Translations under genes and position numbers: made by a program
The notes under the pieces: model-generated
What the model saw: only the letters and a program-made list of their open reading frames with translations
Databases searched by the model: none
What the model was told of the DNA's origin: nothing
Assembly: GCA_938003875.1 (NCBI GenBank)
Contig: CALKWO010000241.1
Span: 1-43,520, forward strand
Length of the DNA stretch: 43,520 nt
From: an uncultured bacterium
GTDB taxonomy: Bacteria; Planctomycetota; Uabimicrobiia; Uabimicrobiales; JABWCH01
Direction: 5' to 3'
Part shown: one piece after another, positions 8,496 to 17,114 of the stretch
Position numbering within the stretch: the stretch's first letter is position 1
Layout of the letters: every line of letters begins with the position of its first letter

Positions 8496-9917
8496 ATGTC
8501 AGATCAGGATATTTTTTTCCCAGAAGCTTCTCAGCATCAGCCTCCTCCAGTCGAAGCGACAACACCATCGCATCAAAAATCCTATGCAATAGCCTATCTT
8601 TTGTGGCTCTGCTTAGGGTTTATAGGGGGGCATCGCTTTTATTTAGGAAAATGGTTTACAGGCTTGCTGTATGCAACTTCGTTTGGATTTTTCGGTGTAG
8701 GTTGGGCCTTGGATTTCTTCCTGATCATTCCTATGGTGAAAAAGGCAAGAGAGAAAGCAGCTTTACATGCTTTGTCAGTACCTGTAGTAGAAGAAGAAGT
8801 TCCCCTCCCTGCCTGGACGGAAGAAAGAAGCTTTATGGGATGCCTGGAATTGCCCATCCAGATCCTTTTTTTTCTGTTTCTGCCTGCCTTGTTGGTTCTC
8901 ATCGCTGTGCTATTACACCAGATCGAATTTGCTGTGATGATTGTTGTTCTACTCGCTCTTATCGGGCTTTTAGGCTCTTTCCAAAAGACCCTAAGGCACT
9001 ATCCATTTTTGGATAAAATGCCCGCTTTTGGCGATGCTATCTCCATTGTCACGGATTTAAACAAATACTACTATGAAAATAAGCCCAAATTTTTCCTATA
9101 CTATCTGTTTTATCCTATTTTGGGCTTTTTAAGCCTTCCTTTTTCTGAAAAAAGCAGAACAGAATTCAAACTTTACTTAAAAATTCTGGGGTCGCTTCTG
9201 TTGCTACTTATCATTGATACAATTTTTTCCTATTCTTCCCTGTATCCACCTCATTTAGACTATACAGATGCTATATTTATTATTTTTCTTCAGCTAATCA
9301 TGATGTTTTTTGTACTGATTGCCTTTATGATTCCTATGGTAAGCACCTCTTTTAAGTGGAATCTACAGGGGAGAAAGAAAACATCGCAATTTCTGACATT
9401 TCTTGGACTAAGCCTTGCTGTTATTGTCGGAGTCTATGGATACATGAAAGAAAAAGAAGAAGTCTCCATTATTTCGGATACCTTGCTTCAGGAACGATTC
9501 AAAAAAGAAAGCTTCAGACAAGAGCTAGCACAGGCCAGCGAAATGTTCTTGTTATACCATGCAAAACAAGAAATTCCCGAAAATAGCGAAGATGTTTTTT
9601 ATCATAAAGCTTGGACAGAAAAATACCGTAGATTGATTGGAACTATAGCTGTAGATGATGAAGTAAATGCTTTTGAAGTGATTGTGATGAAAGGAATCTC
9701 TCCTGGAGAGGATGGCTGGATAGGACTCCGATTGAACTTAAGAAAGAAAAGCCTTCAATTTCTATGCTTCATAGATTCTCAAGGTAACTTTTATGACACA
9801 TGGCAATCTTTGCCAGAAAAAATCACAAGTAAACTCAAAGAAAAAAAAGATGAAGATAGTTTGGTTATACACCCCTGGGAAATTACAGACAAGATTCTCT
9901 TGAAAGATCGTAAATAA
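8496..9917 (+). CDS. TM2-domain polytopic membrane protein
   Basis: A 473-residue integral membrane protein of unknown role. Residues about 28-90 form a TM2 domain: two helices with the short LGFIGGHRFYLGKW turn typical of that family. At least five more hydrophobic segments follow (about 120-170, 200-225, 230-250, 265-290, 305-320). A soluble C-terminal region of about 150 residues reads like a small alpha/beta domain and ends in a charged tail. AAGGAG lies 10 nt before the ATG. The last 42 codons and about 10 nt beyond are duplicated at 20800-20937, on the far side of the accessory block, so this gene's 3' end marks the block's left edge. Other than the TM2 module, nothing is recognised. 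Confidence 0.85.
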   Translation: MSDQDIFFPEASQHQPPPVEATTPSHQKSYAIAYLLWLCLGFIGGHRFYLGKWFTGLLYATSFGFFGVGWALDFFLIIPMVKKAREKAALHALSVPVVEEEVPLPAWTEERSFMGCLELPIQILFFLFLPALLVLIAVLLHQIEFAVMIVVLLALIGLLGSFQKTLRHYPFLDKMPAFGDAISIVTDLNKYYYENKPKFFLYYLFYPILGFLSLPFSEKSRTEFKLYLKILGSLLLLLIIDTIFSYSSLYPPHLDYTDAIFIIFLQLIMMFFVLIAFMIPMVSTSFKWNLQGRKKTSQFLTFLGLSLAVIVGVYGYMKEKEEVSIISDTLLQERFKKESFRQELAQASEMFLLYHAKQEIPENSEDVFYHKAWTEKYRRLIGTIAVDDEVNAFEVIVMKGISPGEDGWIGLRLNLRKKSLQFLCFIDSQGNFYDTWQSLPEKITSKLKEKKDEDSLVIHPWEITDKILLKDRK

Positions 9918-9927
9918 GAAGACTTTT
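9790..9927 (+). repeat. Direct repeat A (3' end of the TM2 gene), left edge of the accessory block
   Basis: These 138 bp match 20800-20937 in the same orientation at a constant offset of 11,010 nt. I count about six differences within the coding part. Similarity stops sharply on both sides: at 9789 upstream, and a few bases past the stop codon downstream. The other copy has lost the rest of the gene. Duplication of a gene's 3' end around a block of accessory genes is what integration or recombination often leaves behind. Confidence 0.9.
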
Positions 9928-10118
9928 CGTATTTCTTTCAGATACTTGTCAACGAACCTCTTCCTTCTTATCCTAATCCCAGGCTGAAGAGGCTTTATAA
10001 ATATGAGCTGACAATACATTCTCTTGAAAAGGAGTAATTTTTTTTCAAACTATCCGAAAGTTGTCCCAAAGGCGATTATAATCAGGCTATAAAACATAGT
10101 CAAAATTAGGAGCAAAAT

Positions 10119-10853
10119 ATGCATCCGCCAAGAATCGCCTTTGTAGGTGCTTTGTATCACATTACTGTCAGATGCAATAATCGAGAATTCTATTTTCAGG
10201 AAGAAAAAGACTTTGAAACATACCTCGACATATTGTTCAGAGCGAAAAAAATATACAAGGTCAAAGTTCATGCCTATTGCATTACCAGCAACCATGTCCA
10301 TTTGATGCTGGCCACTCCAGAAGAAAACACCCTTTCCCCGTTTATGCAATATCTGAATGGAAACTACTCCAAAGCTTACAACAAGCTACACAATAAAACA
10401 GGACGCTTTTGGGGTGGGAGATTTTATTCCACTATCATCGAATCTGAAACCCAGTTTTTCAACACGTTGACTTATATTGAGCTAAACATGGCACGCGCCA
10501 AAGCTGTAGAAGACCCAAAAGACTGGAAATGGAGCAGCTACCATGCTCATGCTTTTGGCAAAGAAGATCGTGTCCTGGATTTTCACCCTCTTTACAACGA
10601 AATAGGCAGAGATTCCCTGGAACGACAACAAAACTATCGCAATATGGTTTACGGACAAATGGAAGAAAAAGGCCTTCTGTCTGATCCCGCTCTTACACGA
10701 GGAATTATCATGGGTTCAGAGTCTTTTGTTACTTCCATTCTCCACCTGTTTCAAAACAAATATCCCTTTTATTCCCATCGTAAACTCATTGCCTGCAAGC
10801 AGGATATCTTTTGCATAAATCGTCCTCATCGCAATCTCCCACTGCTATCTTAA
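10119..10853 (+). CDS. REP-associated tyrosine transposase (RAYT, Y1_Tnp family)
   Basis: Single-strand DNA transposase-like HUH nuclease of the RAYT class, usually a single-copy domesticated relative of IS200/IS605 transposases linked to spread of REP hairpins. The 244-residue length is normal. Visible features are the N-terminal YHITVRCNNREFYF, the metal-binding HUH motif SNHVHLML (His59, His61), a FWGGRFYSTII strand, and Tyr119 in TYIELNMARA, where the family places its catalytic tyrosine (typical form YIxLNPxRA; Asn-Met here). The C-terminal part is the longer RAYT-type extension. AGGAG lies 6 nt before the ATG. No flanking IS ends are obvious. The REP-like hairpins at 28.6 and 40.7 kb are plausible substrates, which is an inference. 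Confidence 0.9.
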   Translation: MHPPRIAFVGALYHITVRCNNREFYFQEEKDFETYLDILFRAKKIYKVKVHAYCITSNHVHLMLATPEENTLSPFMQYLNGNYSKAYNKLHNKTGRFWGGRFYSTIIESETQFFNTLTYIELNMARAKAVEDPKDWKWSSYHAHAFGKEDRVLDFHPLYNEIGRDSLERQQNYRNMVYGQMEEKGLLSDPALTRGIIMGSESFVTSILHLFQNKYPFYSHRKLIACKQDIFCINRPHRNLPLLS

Positions 10854-11446
10854 AAGTGATATTTTTTGTTTTATTAGCTTACTTTTGCCATAGAGATACC
10901 CTGCCTTCAACCTACTATTTTTTGCCTATTTGGATTATTTCCACGATATTTTTCATCTATTGCCTATCATCTTGTTATCCTTTTAGGATTTTTCTCTAAC
11001 TCTTTCAATACTTTTCTCTAAAACCCCATCTCAATAGTTCTATTATTTTTTTTATGGAGGCTTTAGAAACTGGTTTTCTAGCTATAAAAAAATATTAAAT
11101 CATTAGAGAAAAACAACTTGAGATAGCGTCTGGCCATTTTCTTCATCTGGCCATTTTCTTCATCTGGCATTCCATTTTCTTCATCTGGCATTTTCTTCAC
11201 ATTTTAATTCGGATGAACCAAAAAAAATTTTCGCAAAGTGAATTAAAAGAAGATTGATGTATTGTACTTGTGAATCTACCCAATCGCATCTCTATTGGAG
11301 GACGCAAGGTGATTTTTTTATAAAAAAATAAATTTTGATCGCTGAAAAGTCAAAATTCCATACACATTAAAAAAAATTGGTTTTGTGAGGACAAGAAATT
11401 CAAGCCTTTGCGAAGCAGTTTTTCTATTAAAAATCAGGAGGATAGT
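10854..11446. other. Non-coding region between the RAYT and the PKD lipoprotein
   Basis: About 590 AT-rich bases with no credible gene. A 62-codon frame starting inside the RAYT end has no ribosome site and no recognisable content. The stretch contains the 17-nt tandem repeat described separately and a leader with several poly-A and poly-T runs. It ends in AGGAGG, 4 nt before the lipoprotein ATG. I could not define a promoter with confidence. Confidence 0.6.
11129..11199 (+). repeat. Four-unit tandem repeat, about 17 nt each
   Basis: The unit TCTGGCCATTTTCTTCA occurs exactly twice (11129-11145, 11146-11162). It is followed by a variant with four extra bases (11163-11183) and a shortened one (11184-11199). 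There are no spacers, so this is a minisatellite rather than a CRISPR. It lies between the RAYT and the PKD lipoprotein gene, and its role is unknown. Confidence 0.85.
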
Positions 11447-13018
11447 ATGGAAAATCTAAAACGAAGCATCATGTTCTTTTTCATTTTATTTATTGCTGTG
11501 GGATGTAGTGGCGGAGGTGGCGGATCATCTTCAAACAACAACGTTCCTACAGTTGCTTTTAGCTTTGAGCCGACTGCACCTGTTACAGGGCAGGCAGTGA
11601 CATTTACGGACACATCTACAGGAAATCCTAGTTCATGGCGTTGGGATTTTGGTGACGGTACAACTAGCGAACTTCAGAATCCAATTCATGCCTATTCAAC
11701 AACTGGAACCTTCGTGGCAACTCTCCAGGTAGACAGCGGCATTAAAACAAGATATGTTACAGTAAATGTAAACAAGCCAGTATATACTATAGAACAGACT
11801 ATTTCCGATGGTGCTCAAAGGACGACTTTGGCTTTTGCCGGTCTTGGAATTATTGCAGGAAACCTGCAAGCGCAGTCTTTCTTCCCTCCAGGGAAAGTAG
11901 CCGATTACACTGGTTTTCAATATTTACGAGACAACGATCCAGACGGAATGGGACACAACACAAGCTTCTTGACTCGTGTTGCCAACAATGTCATCTTCAT
12001 TTTGGACATGTCTCAATTTGAAAAATTGAAAACTCTTGCAGTTAACCAACTTTCTCAAATCGATCTATATGGTTATAAACGATATGCTTTGATGAAGGCA
12101 TTCCGCCGAGTCATAGATGGAGATATTCCTTCTGCTTCCAGTGGACTGAACCTGAATTCAGTAAAAAAAACATCTCGAGAGCTTTATCTTTTAGACGGAC
12201 AGATTAGCTTCGACCGAGCTGTACTTTATGTCAATATCTTGAATTCCATGGATTTCAGTCAGAAGGAATACATGGATGCAATGAAGGGTAAAGGATGGAA
12301 GTCTTGGCCCAATATTACGAATGATCAGATCAAGGATAAGATGGCTGGTTTACCTCAAGGAACAGCCGTAGCCGTAATGACCTATGCTAGCGATTTGTTT
12401 AGCTGGTATGCAGGTTCACTTGATGCAGATGTTTATTTCTGCCCTGAACGTCATGGCACCTATTATGGGTCTTTCTATATGAAGGATGCTCCTGCCATAG
12501 GACATGAAGGATACACAATTGACGAGCAACTTACTGCTACTGCCGGTGCAGCTCTTTGCGATAGATCAAAAGGATACGTCACACAGGATCAGGCTACCGT
12601 GATGTCGAGCCTGGTGGAAATACAGAAGAACAATCTCTATGCATCGTCTACTTCCAACATCGTCAAGATGCGTACAGAAATTGCTACTCTGCTACGTAGC
12701 CTTCTTACATCGCTAGATTCGCTCGATATTGTCAACGACCAAGTTCTTACGCTATCGGGCACCTATGGTGAACTGGATGGTGAAAACAATTACAATTACA
12801 TCACAATTTTTGCTCAGGTATACAATTCTTTGACGGACACACAGAAGAGTAAACTTTTAGCATTGAGAAAATCCATCCTAACAGGAAAGTATCAAGATGG
12901 AACACCGTTCGATTATTCATTATGCACGACGTATTTCCTCTATTCAAGCGTTATCAAGGACGAAAGTGCTCTTGATCCTTATATGGGCAATACTGACTAT
13001 TTGTTCCAGGAACCTTAG
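11447..13018 (+). CDS. PKD-domain lipoprotein with uncharacterised LTxxQ-type C-terminal family
   Basis: Predicted lipid-anchored envelope protein of 523 residues. The ATG behind AGGAGG gives the lipoprotein signal MENLKRSIMFFFILFIAVGC, with the acylated Cys followed by a Gly/Ser linker. One PKD domain follows (about 33-110, with the hallmark WRWDFGDGTTS and NPIHAYSTTGTF). The rest, from YTIEQTISDGAQ, is a helical family I cannot name. It is clearly paralogous to the C-terminal part of the protein at 17115-18791, sharing FPPGKVxDxxGFQYxRD, DxYFCPERHGTYxGxFYMKD and YGELDGE. L(S/T)xxQ-like helices recall Spy/CpxP proteins (for example LTDTQKSKL). I recall similar uncharacterised proteins in other bacteria but no function. 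It probably belongs with the downstream signalling genes. Confidence 0.85.
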   Translation: MENLKRSIMFFFILFIAVGCSGGGGGSSSNNNVPTVAFSFEPTAPVTGQAVTFTDTSTGNPSSWRWDFGDGTTSELQNPIHAYSTTGTFVATLQVDSGIKTRYVTVNVNKPVYTIEQTISDGAQRTTLAFAGLGIIAGNLQAQSFFPPGKVADYTGFQYLRDNDPDGMGHNTSFLTRVANNVIFILDMSQFEKLKTLAVNQLSQIDLYGYKRYALMKAFRRVIDGDIPSASSGLNLNSVKKTSRELYLLDGQISFDRAVLYVNILNSMDFSQKEYMDAMKGKGWKSWPNITNDQIKDKMAGLPQGTAVAVMTYASDLFSWYAGSLDADVYFCPERHGTYYGSFYMKDAPAIGHEGYTIDEQLTATAGAALCDRSKGYVTQDQATVMSSLVEIQKNNLYASSTSNIVKMRTEIATLLRSLLTSLDSLDIVNDQVLTLSGTYGELDGENNYNYITIFAQVYNSLTDTQKSKLLALRKSILTGKYQDGTPFDYSLCTTYFLYSSVIKDESALDPYMGNTDYLFQEP

Positions 13019-13093
13019 TATTCATAGCATAAATACTTGTTAGGGTTAATTTTATAAAAAATATTCAAACTCAAGTTTAATTTTAGTTTTAAG

Positions 13094-13112
13094 AACTCTA
13101 TAGAGTTATAAT
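13094..13112 (+). promoter_or_regulatory. Palindrome overlapping a TATAAT box upstream of the sigma factor gene
   Basis: A perfect 14-bp palindrome, AACTCTATAGAGTT (13094-13107), runs directly into a consensus TATAAT (13107-13112). No good -35 box is seen at the usual distance, as expected for an activated or autoregulated promoter. The gene starting at 13233 is about 115 nt downstream. This is a candidate operator judged only from position and symmetry. Confidence 0.4.
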
Positions 13113-13232
13113 TTAAATTAACATAGATGAGTTACCCTACATGTATTTATGCCATGAATCACTTAGTTAGTTCAAATCGAAAAGTTTTTGCCATTTAAAG
13201 AAGATTCGGCTTTTACAGTCGAAAGGAAGATT

Positions 13233-13829
13233 ATGCCAGGCAATTTATACAAACCTTGCTCTACAATGACGGTAGAATTGATTGAATACATCCAGAAGAA
13301 TCCCAATACTATTTGCCATATGAATCAATTCTTATATTGCTACCAAAACCCGATTTTCAATTTCATTCGATTAACGATAGGGGATTATAATAATGCTATG
13401 GATTTAACTAATCGAGTACTTTTAACCCTCTCCCAAAAAGTAAAGGAAATAAAAATAAAAAAAGCGTTTAACTGTATGGTTATTAAGGTAATCAAAGGAG
13501 AAATCAGCAATTATTGGAAAGGACTAAAGACAGAAAAGTCCAGGATGCTGAAACAAAATAAAATATGGCATAAGTACGAAGAAATTTCCCTTATTGAGGC
13601 CATAGAAAGCAAAGAGTCTAAAGCCACAGAAATTTTTGAACTTCTTCTAATACGAGATTTTATTGAAAATTGGGAAGACCAAAATCTAAAAGAAGTATTC
13701 TTGATGAAATACAGAGATGAGGAAAGCATAGAAAGTATATCGTCCAAACTGAATCTTTCCGAATATCAGGTAAAAAAATACATAAACGAAATCACTCTTA
13801 AGGTCAAAAAATATCTGGAGGACGCATAA
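13233..13829 (+). CDS. Divergent sigma-70 family (ECF-like) sigma factor
   Basis: Putative alternative sigma factor of 198 residues. The ATG at 13233 lies behind AAGGAAG; a TTG 15 codons upstream is possible but lacks a site. Region 2 is recognisable but weak (CYQNPIFNFIRLTIGDYNNAMDLTNRVLLTLSQK, about residues 36-69). Region 4 is a helix-turn-helix near the end (ESIESISSKLNLSEYQVKKYINEITLKVKKYL). The linker is Lys/Glu-rich. The stop codon is 2 nt before the ATG of the Hanks-type kinase and the kinase's GGAGG sits inside this gene, so the two are translationally coupled. ECF sigma factors paired with Ser/Thr kinases are known in Planctomycetes, where the kinase is thought to control the sigma factor. 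That role here is inferred. Confidence 0.75.
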   Translation: MPGNLYKPCSTMTVELIEYIQKNPNTICHMNQFLYCYQNPIFNFIRLTIGDYNNAMDLTNRVLLTLSQKVKEIKIKKAFNCMVIKVIKGEISNYWKGLKTEKSRMLKQNKIWHKYEEISLIEAIESKESKATEIFELLLIRDFIENWEDQNLKEVFLMKYRDEESIESISSKLNLSEYQVKKYINEITLKVKKYLEDA

Positions 13830-13831
13830 TT

Positions 13832-16800
13832 ATGGAAGTCAATGATCAGAAATTGAACGAAATTTTGAAAGATTGTGCGAACCTGTTTTATGAAAAGAAT
13901 TCTGGGAAAAATAAAGGTTCTTCCCCTCAGTCCATAGACATTATCGAACAGCGACTTGAAACAGAAAATAAGTTAAAGACGAAACAGATAGGCCGTTACA
14001 CAATCGAGGCCGAGATAGGGGAGGGAGGCACGGGAAAAGTGCTGAAAGCCTATGATACAACGCTGGAGAGAACGGTCGCTTTGAAAATGTTGTCGCCAGA
14101 AATTGCAGCTCAAGCAGAAATTATAAAACGGTTCGAGAAAGAAGCTAAATATAACGCACGACTGCAGCATCCAAGGATCGTATCGCTTTATGATTTTTTC
14201 AACATAGACAATAAATATTTTCTGGTAATGCAGTTTATCGAAGGCTACTCTCTCCAGAAGAGAATGGAACAAAAGTTACCTCTCGCTAAAATTTGCAAGT
14301 GGATGATACAAATTCTTGATGCGATAGAATATTCTCATCGAAACAAGATTATTCATCGGGACATGAAGCCTTCCAATATCCTAGTAGATAAAGAAGACAA
14401 TATCTTCATCACAGACTTTGGCATTGCCAAATTGCTTGATGAAAAAAATGATAAATCAACCACTGTGGGAATAATTTTAGGTACTCCAGTCTACATGTCT
14501 CCTGAGCAAGCTCAAGGAATGAGCGGCAATCTATTGGATGGAAGAACCGATATTTATTCTATCGGCGTTATTTTTTATGAGATGCTTACAGGCAGGCATC
14601 CATTTAAAGAAGATAACGTTTACAACATCTTATGTAAAATCGTAAATGAAGAAATACCTTCGCCGAAAAGTTTAAATCCTTCCATTCCTGATGAACTAAA
14701 ACAGATTTGCATGAAAGCTCTTCAGAAAGATAGAGAAACAAGGTATTCCACTGCACAGGAGATGTCTTCCGATATTCGGGCATACCTGAATTATTCTTGG
14801 TCAGAGCTTCCAACCAAAGAGATATGCCTGAAAGATATTACCCAGAAAAAATATTCCACAAGATTCTTTCTTGCAATGAGTTTGATCATTCTATTTGTTT
14901 TGACTGCTCTATCCTTTCTATTTTTCAAAGTATTGAGGAAGCCAAAGTCAATTGAGGCCTTCGATCTTGATATTGTGAAAAAACACGACAACATTAAAAA
15001 AAAGGCTCTCGATTCTGCCATTAGGGAAAAATACGACAATGTTAAATATATTGGTGTTTCTTTCGCTCAGGAAGACAATGAAGACAGACATCCGCCTCTA
15101 AGAGAGGATGAAAGAAGAAACCAGGCTTTAACTGCAGAACAGAAAGCCAAAGTAAAGAAGATTCTCGCAAAATACAATGCAGCAACATTGACAGCTAAAG
15201 ATACCAGAGCCATCCATGAAGAATTCAGCAAGGCTGGACTTAGAGGCGGTCCTGCTATGAGAGAAATCGTTGAAGAAGCTGGGTTTGATTTTGATAAATT
15301 GCGTGATCTTGCTCCTGATCCTAGGAGGCATCAAGATAGGCAGGACGAGGAATGGCAACAGCCACTACATGAGATGCGAGACGATAAAGAAAAGCAACAG
15401 CTACCACGTGAGATGAGAGACAATAAAGAAAAGACTTTTGATCCTGCGACTGAAAAAAAATATGACAATGTTAAAAAAGAAGACAAAAAAATTCCTGTGA
15501 TTACCCAGCAGACAATGTTACAAGGAAATAAGCAAGATAACCGGCAGCGAGATGGTAAAAAAGGAAAACATGAACAGGATAAACAAAAAGGAAAAGGAGT
15601 TGAGCGATGTTTGCCGTCATCGCTTGCAAATAAGGAGTATGTTTACGGAAAAATCATACTTGGTCGTCCTACGGACAAGACAATTACGTTGAGTGTGCTC
15701 ATGGATCAAGATTTGGAAGGCCATTTTGAATATGGAACTAAATCCGGCAATTATACGGATAAAACGAATACGATAAAATTCGAGGCTGGCAAGCCTACAG
15801 AAGTTTTTCTTTCCAAACTGAATCCATCTACAAAATATTTTTATAGGATACTATACCGCAAATCAGAAACATCTGATTTTAGCAAGAGTGGCGAATATAG
15901 CTTTCAAACGCAACGAAAATCTGATGAAGCTTTTACGTTTATAGTGCAGGCCGATTCTCATGGCAGAGACCCGAATGTAAATTTTGAACTTTATGAGCAG
16001 ACACTACAAAATGAAATTTTAGACAAACCCGATTTTCTCATTGATCTTGGGGATACATTTATGGGCGATAAATTCGCTAACGATTATACTGCCGTTCTAA
16101 AACTTTATGCCGAACAACGCCCATATTTAGGACTTGTATGCCACTCAGCCCCACTATATCTTGTTTCTGGAAATCATGAAGGAGAAACCTGCTGGTTGCT
16201 GGACGATACAAAGGACAATCTAGCTATTTGGGCATTAAAAGCAAGAAAAATATATTACCCCAACCCTATGCCTGACAATTTCTATACAGGAGATAAAAAA
16301 TTTACAGGGCTTACAGGCAACTATTATGCCTGGAAATGGGGCGATGCTCTGTTTGTCGTCCTTGACCCTTACGGCTCTACTGTCCAAAAACCGAAACGGA
16401 ATAAAGACGACAACTGGAAATGGACATTGGGAAAGAATCAATATCAATGGTTTAAAAATACCTTGGAAGGCAGTCATGAAAAATTCAAATTTGTTTTTTC
16501 TCATCAGTTGGTAGGAGGTATGGATTCAACCGGACGAGGAGGAGCCGAATGTGCTGGCTATTATGAATGGGGAGGAAAGAACAAGGATGGTAGTTGGGGT
16601 TTCGATGAAAAAAGGCAGGGATGGGGAAAACCGATACATCGCCTCATGGTCGAGAATAGAGTTACGGTATTTTTTCATGGGCATGACCATCTGTTTGCCA
16701 AGCAGGATTTGGATAGTATAGTCTACCAGGAAGTCCCACAGCCAAGCCATCCAGTACGTGGTAAGACAGATAGTGCCATAGAATATGGCTATGTCAATGG

Positions 16801-16951
16801 AGTCATTTTAAGCAGTTCAGGACATTTGAAAGTAACGGTTTCCGAAAATAAAGTTACCGTGGATTATGTCAAGTCTTACATTCCCAAAGACGAACGTTGG
16901 GACAATAGAAATAGGGAAATAGCACACTCTTATACAGTTACAACAAAGTAG
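13832..16951 (+). CDS. Transmembrane Ser/Thr protein kinase fused to an LTxxQ-type module and a purple-acid-phosphatase-like phosphoesterase
   Basis: One uninterrupted 1039-residue frame. The cytoplasmic Hanks-type kinase (about 53-320) has GEGGTG (63-68), Lys85, HRD (175-177), DFG (195-197) and MSPEQ (222-226), so it looks active. A single membrane helix (about 345-366) is followed outside by a stretch with repeated K(Y/H)DN(V/I)K motifs (near 384, 399 and 541). Next comes a helical LTAEQK...SKAGLRGGP module (433-500), a Lys/Glu/Gln-rich linker, an FN3-like domain (about 605-695) and a calcineurin-type phosphoesterase with all metal-binding motifs: DSH (708-710), GD (740-741), GNHE (780-783), SH (890-891) and GHDH (950-953). 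The outer modules match the separate secreted proteins at 17115-18791 and 18892-20454. Such a receptor could sense or process a phosphorylated envelope ligand; that is inference. Confidence 0.92.
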   Translation: MEVNDQKLNEILKDCANLFYEKNSGKNKGSSPQSIDIIEQRLETENKLKTKQIGRYTIEAEIGEGGTGKVLKAYDTTLERTVALKMLSPEIAAQAEIIKRFEKEAKYNARLQHPRIVSLYDFFNIDNKYFLVMQFIEGYSLQKRMEQKLPLAKICKWMIQILDAIEYSHRNKIIHRDMKPSNILVDKEDNIFITDFGIAKLLDEKNDKSTTVGIILGTPVYMSPEQAQGMSGNLLDGRTDIYSIGVIFYEMLTGRHPFKEDNVYNILCKIVNEEIPSPKSLNPSIPDELKQICMKALQKDRETRYSTAQEMSSDIRAYLNYSWSELPTKEICLKDITQKKYSTRFFLAMSLIILFVLTALSFLFFKVLRKPKSIEAFDLDIVKKHDNIKKKALDSAIREKYDNVKYIGVSFAQEDNEDRHPPLREDERRNQALTAEQKAKVKKILAKYNAATLTAKDTRAIHEEFSKAGLRGGPAMREIVEEAGFDFDKLRDLAPDPRRHQDRQDEEWQQPLHEMRDDKEKQQLPREMRDNKEKTFDPATEKKYDNVKKEDKKIPVITQQTMLQGNKQDNRQRDGKKGKHEQDKQKGKGVERCLPSSLANKEYVYGKIILGRPTDKTITLSVLMDQDLEGHFEYGTKSGNYTDKTNTIKFEAGKPTEVFLSKLNPSTKYFYRILYRKSETSDFSKSGEYSFQTQRKSDEAFTFIVQADSHGRDPNVNFELYEQTLQNEILDKPDFLIDLGDTFMGDKFANDYTAVLKLYAEQRPYLGLVCHSAPLYLVSGNHEGETCWLLDDTKDNLAIWALKARKIYYPNPMPDNFYTGDKKFTGLTGNYYAWKWGDALFVVLDPYGSTVQKPKRNKDDNWKWTLGKNQYQWFKNTLEGSHEKFKFVFSHQLVGGMDSTGRGGAECAGYYEWGGKNKDGSWGFDEKRQGWGKPIHRLMVENRVTVFFHGHDHLFAKQDLDSIVYQEVPQPSHPVRGKTDSAIEYGYVNGVILSSSGHLKVTVSENKVTVDYVKSYIPKDERWDNRNREIAHSYTVTTK

Positions 16952-16993
16952 CATCCGAAGTTTTTGGGAGCTTCTTTGATGATTAATCAAATT

Positions 16994-17025
16994 CGATATT
17001 TTTATAAAAATTTTAAAAAATATCG
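16994..17025 (+). terminator. AT-rich stem-loop after the kinase gene
   Basis: CGATATTTTT (16994-17003) pairs perfectly with AAAAATATCG (17016-17025) around a 12-nt loop, 43 nt after the kinase stop. The stem is weak and no T-run follows on the plus strand. It may only attenuate transcription into the next gene. Confidence 0.25.
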
Positions 17026-17114
17026 CTGAAGACACATACGATCCTACACTTGATAGATTTATATCAGTGAAAGCACATTCAATAATTGATCAAAAGAAAA
17101 AAGGAGGATCATCT

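Noticed and set aside
10811..10999. 62-codon open frame after the RAYT
   Set aside because: It begins inside the RAYT coding end, has no ribosome site and reads as random hydrophobic sequence.
11129..11199. Possible CRISPR array
   Set aside because: The repeats of about 17 nt are directly adjacent with no spacers and there are no cas genes, so it is a simple tandem repeat.
10854..11446. tRNA or small RNA gene in the largest gap
   Set aside because: No cloverleaf or T-loop consensus (GTTCRA) in a suitable context was found; only the tandem repeat and AT-rich sequence are visible.
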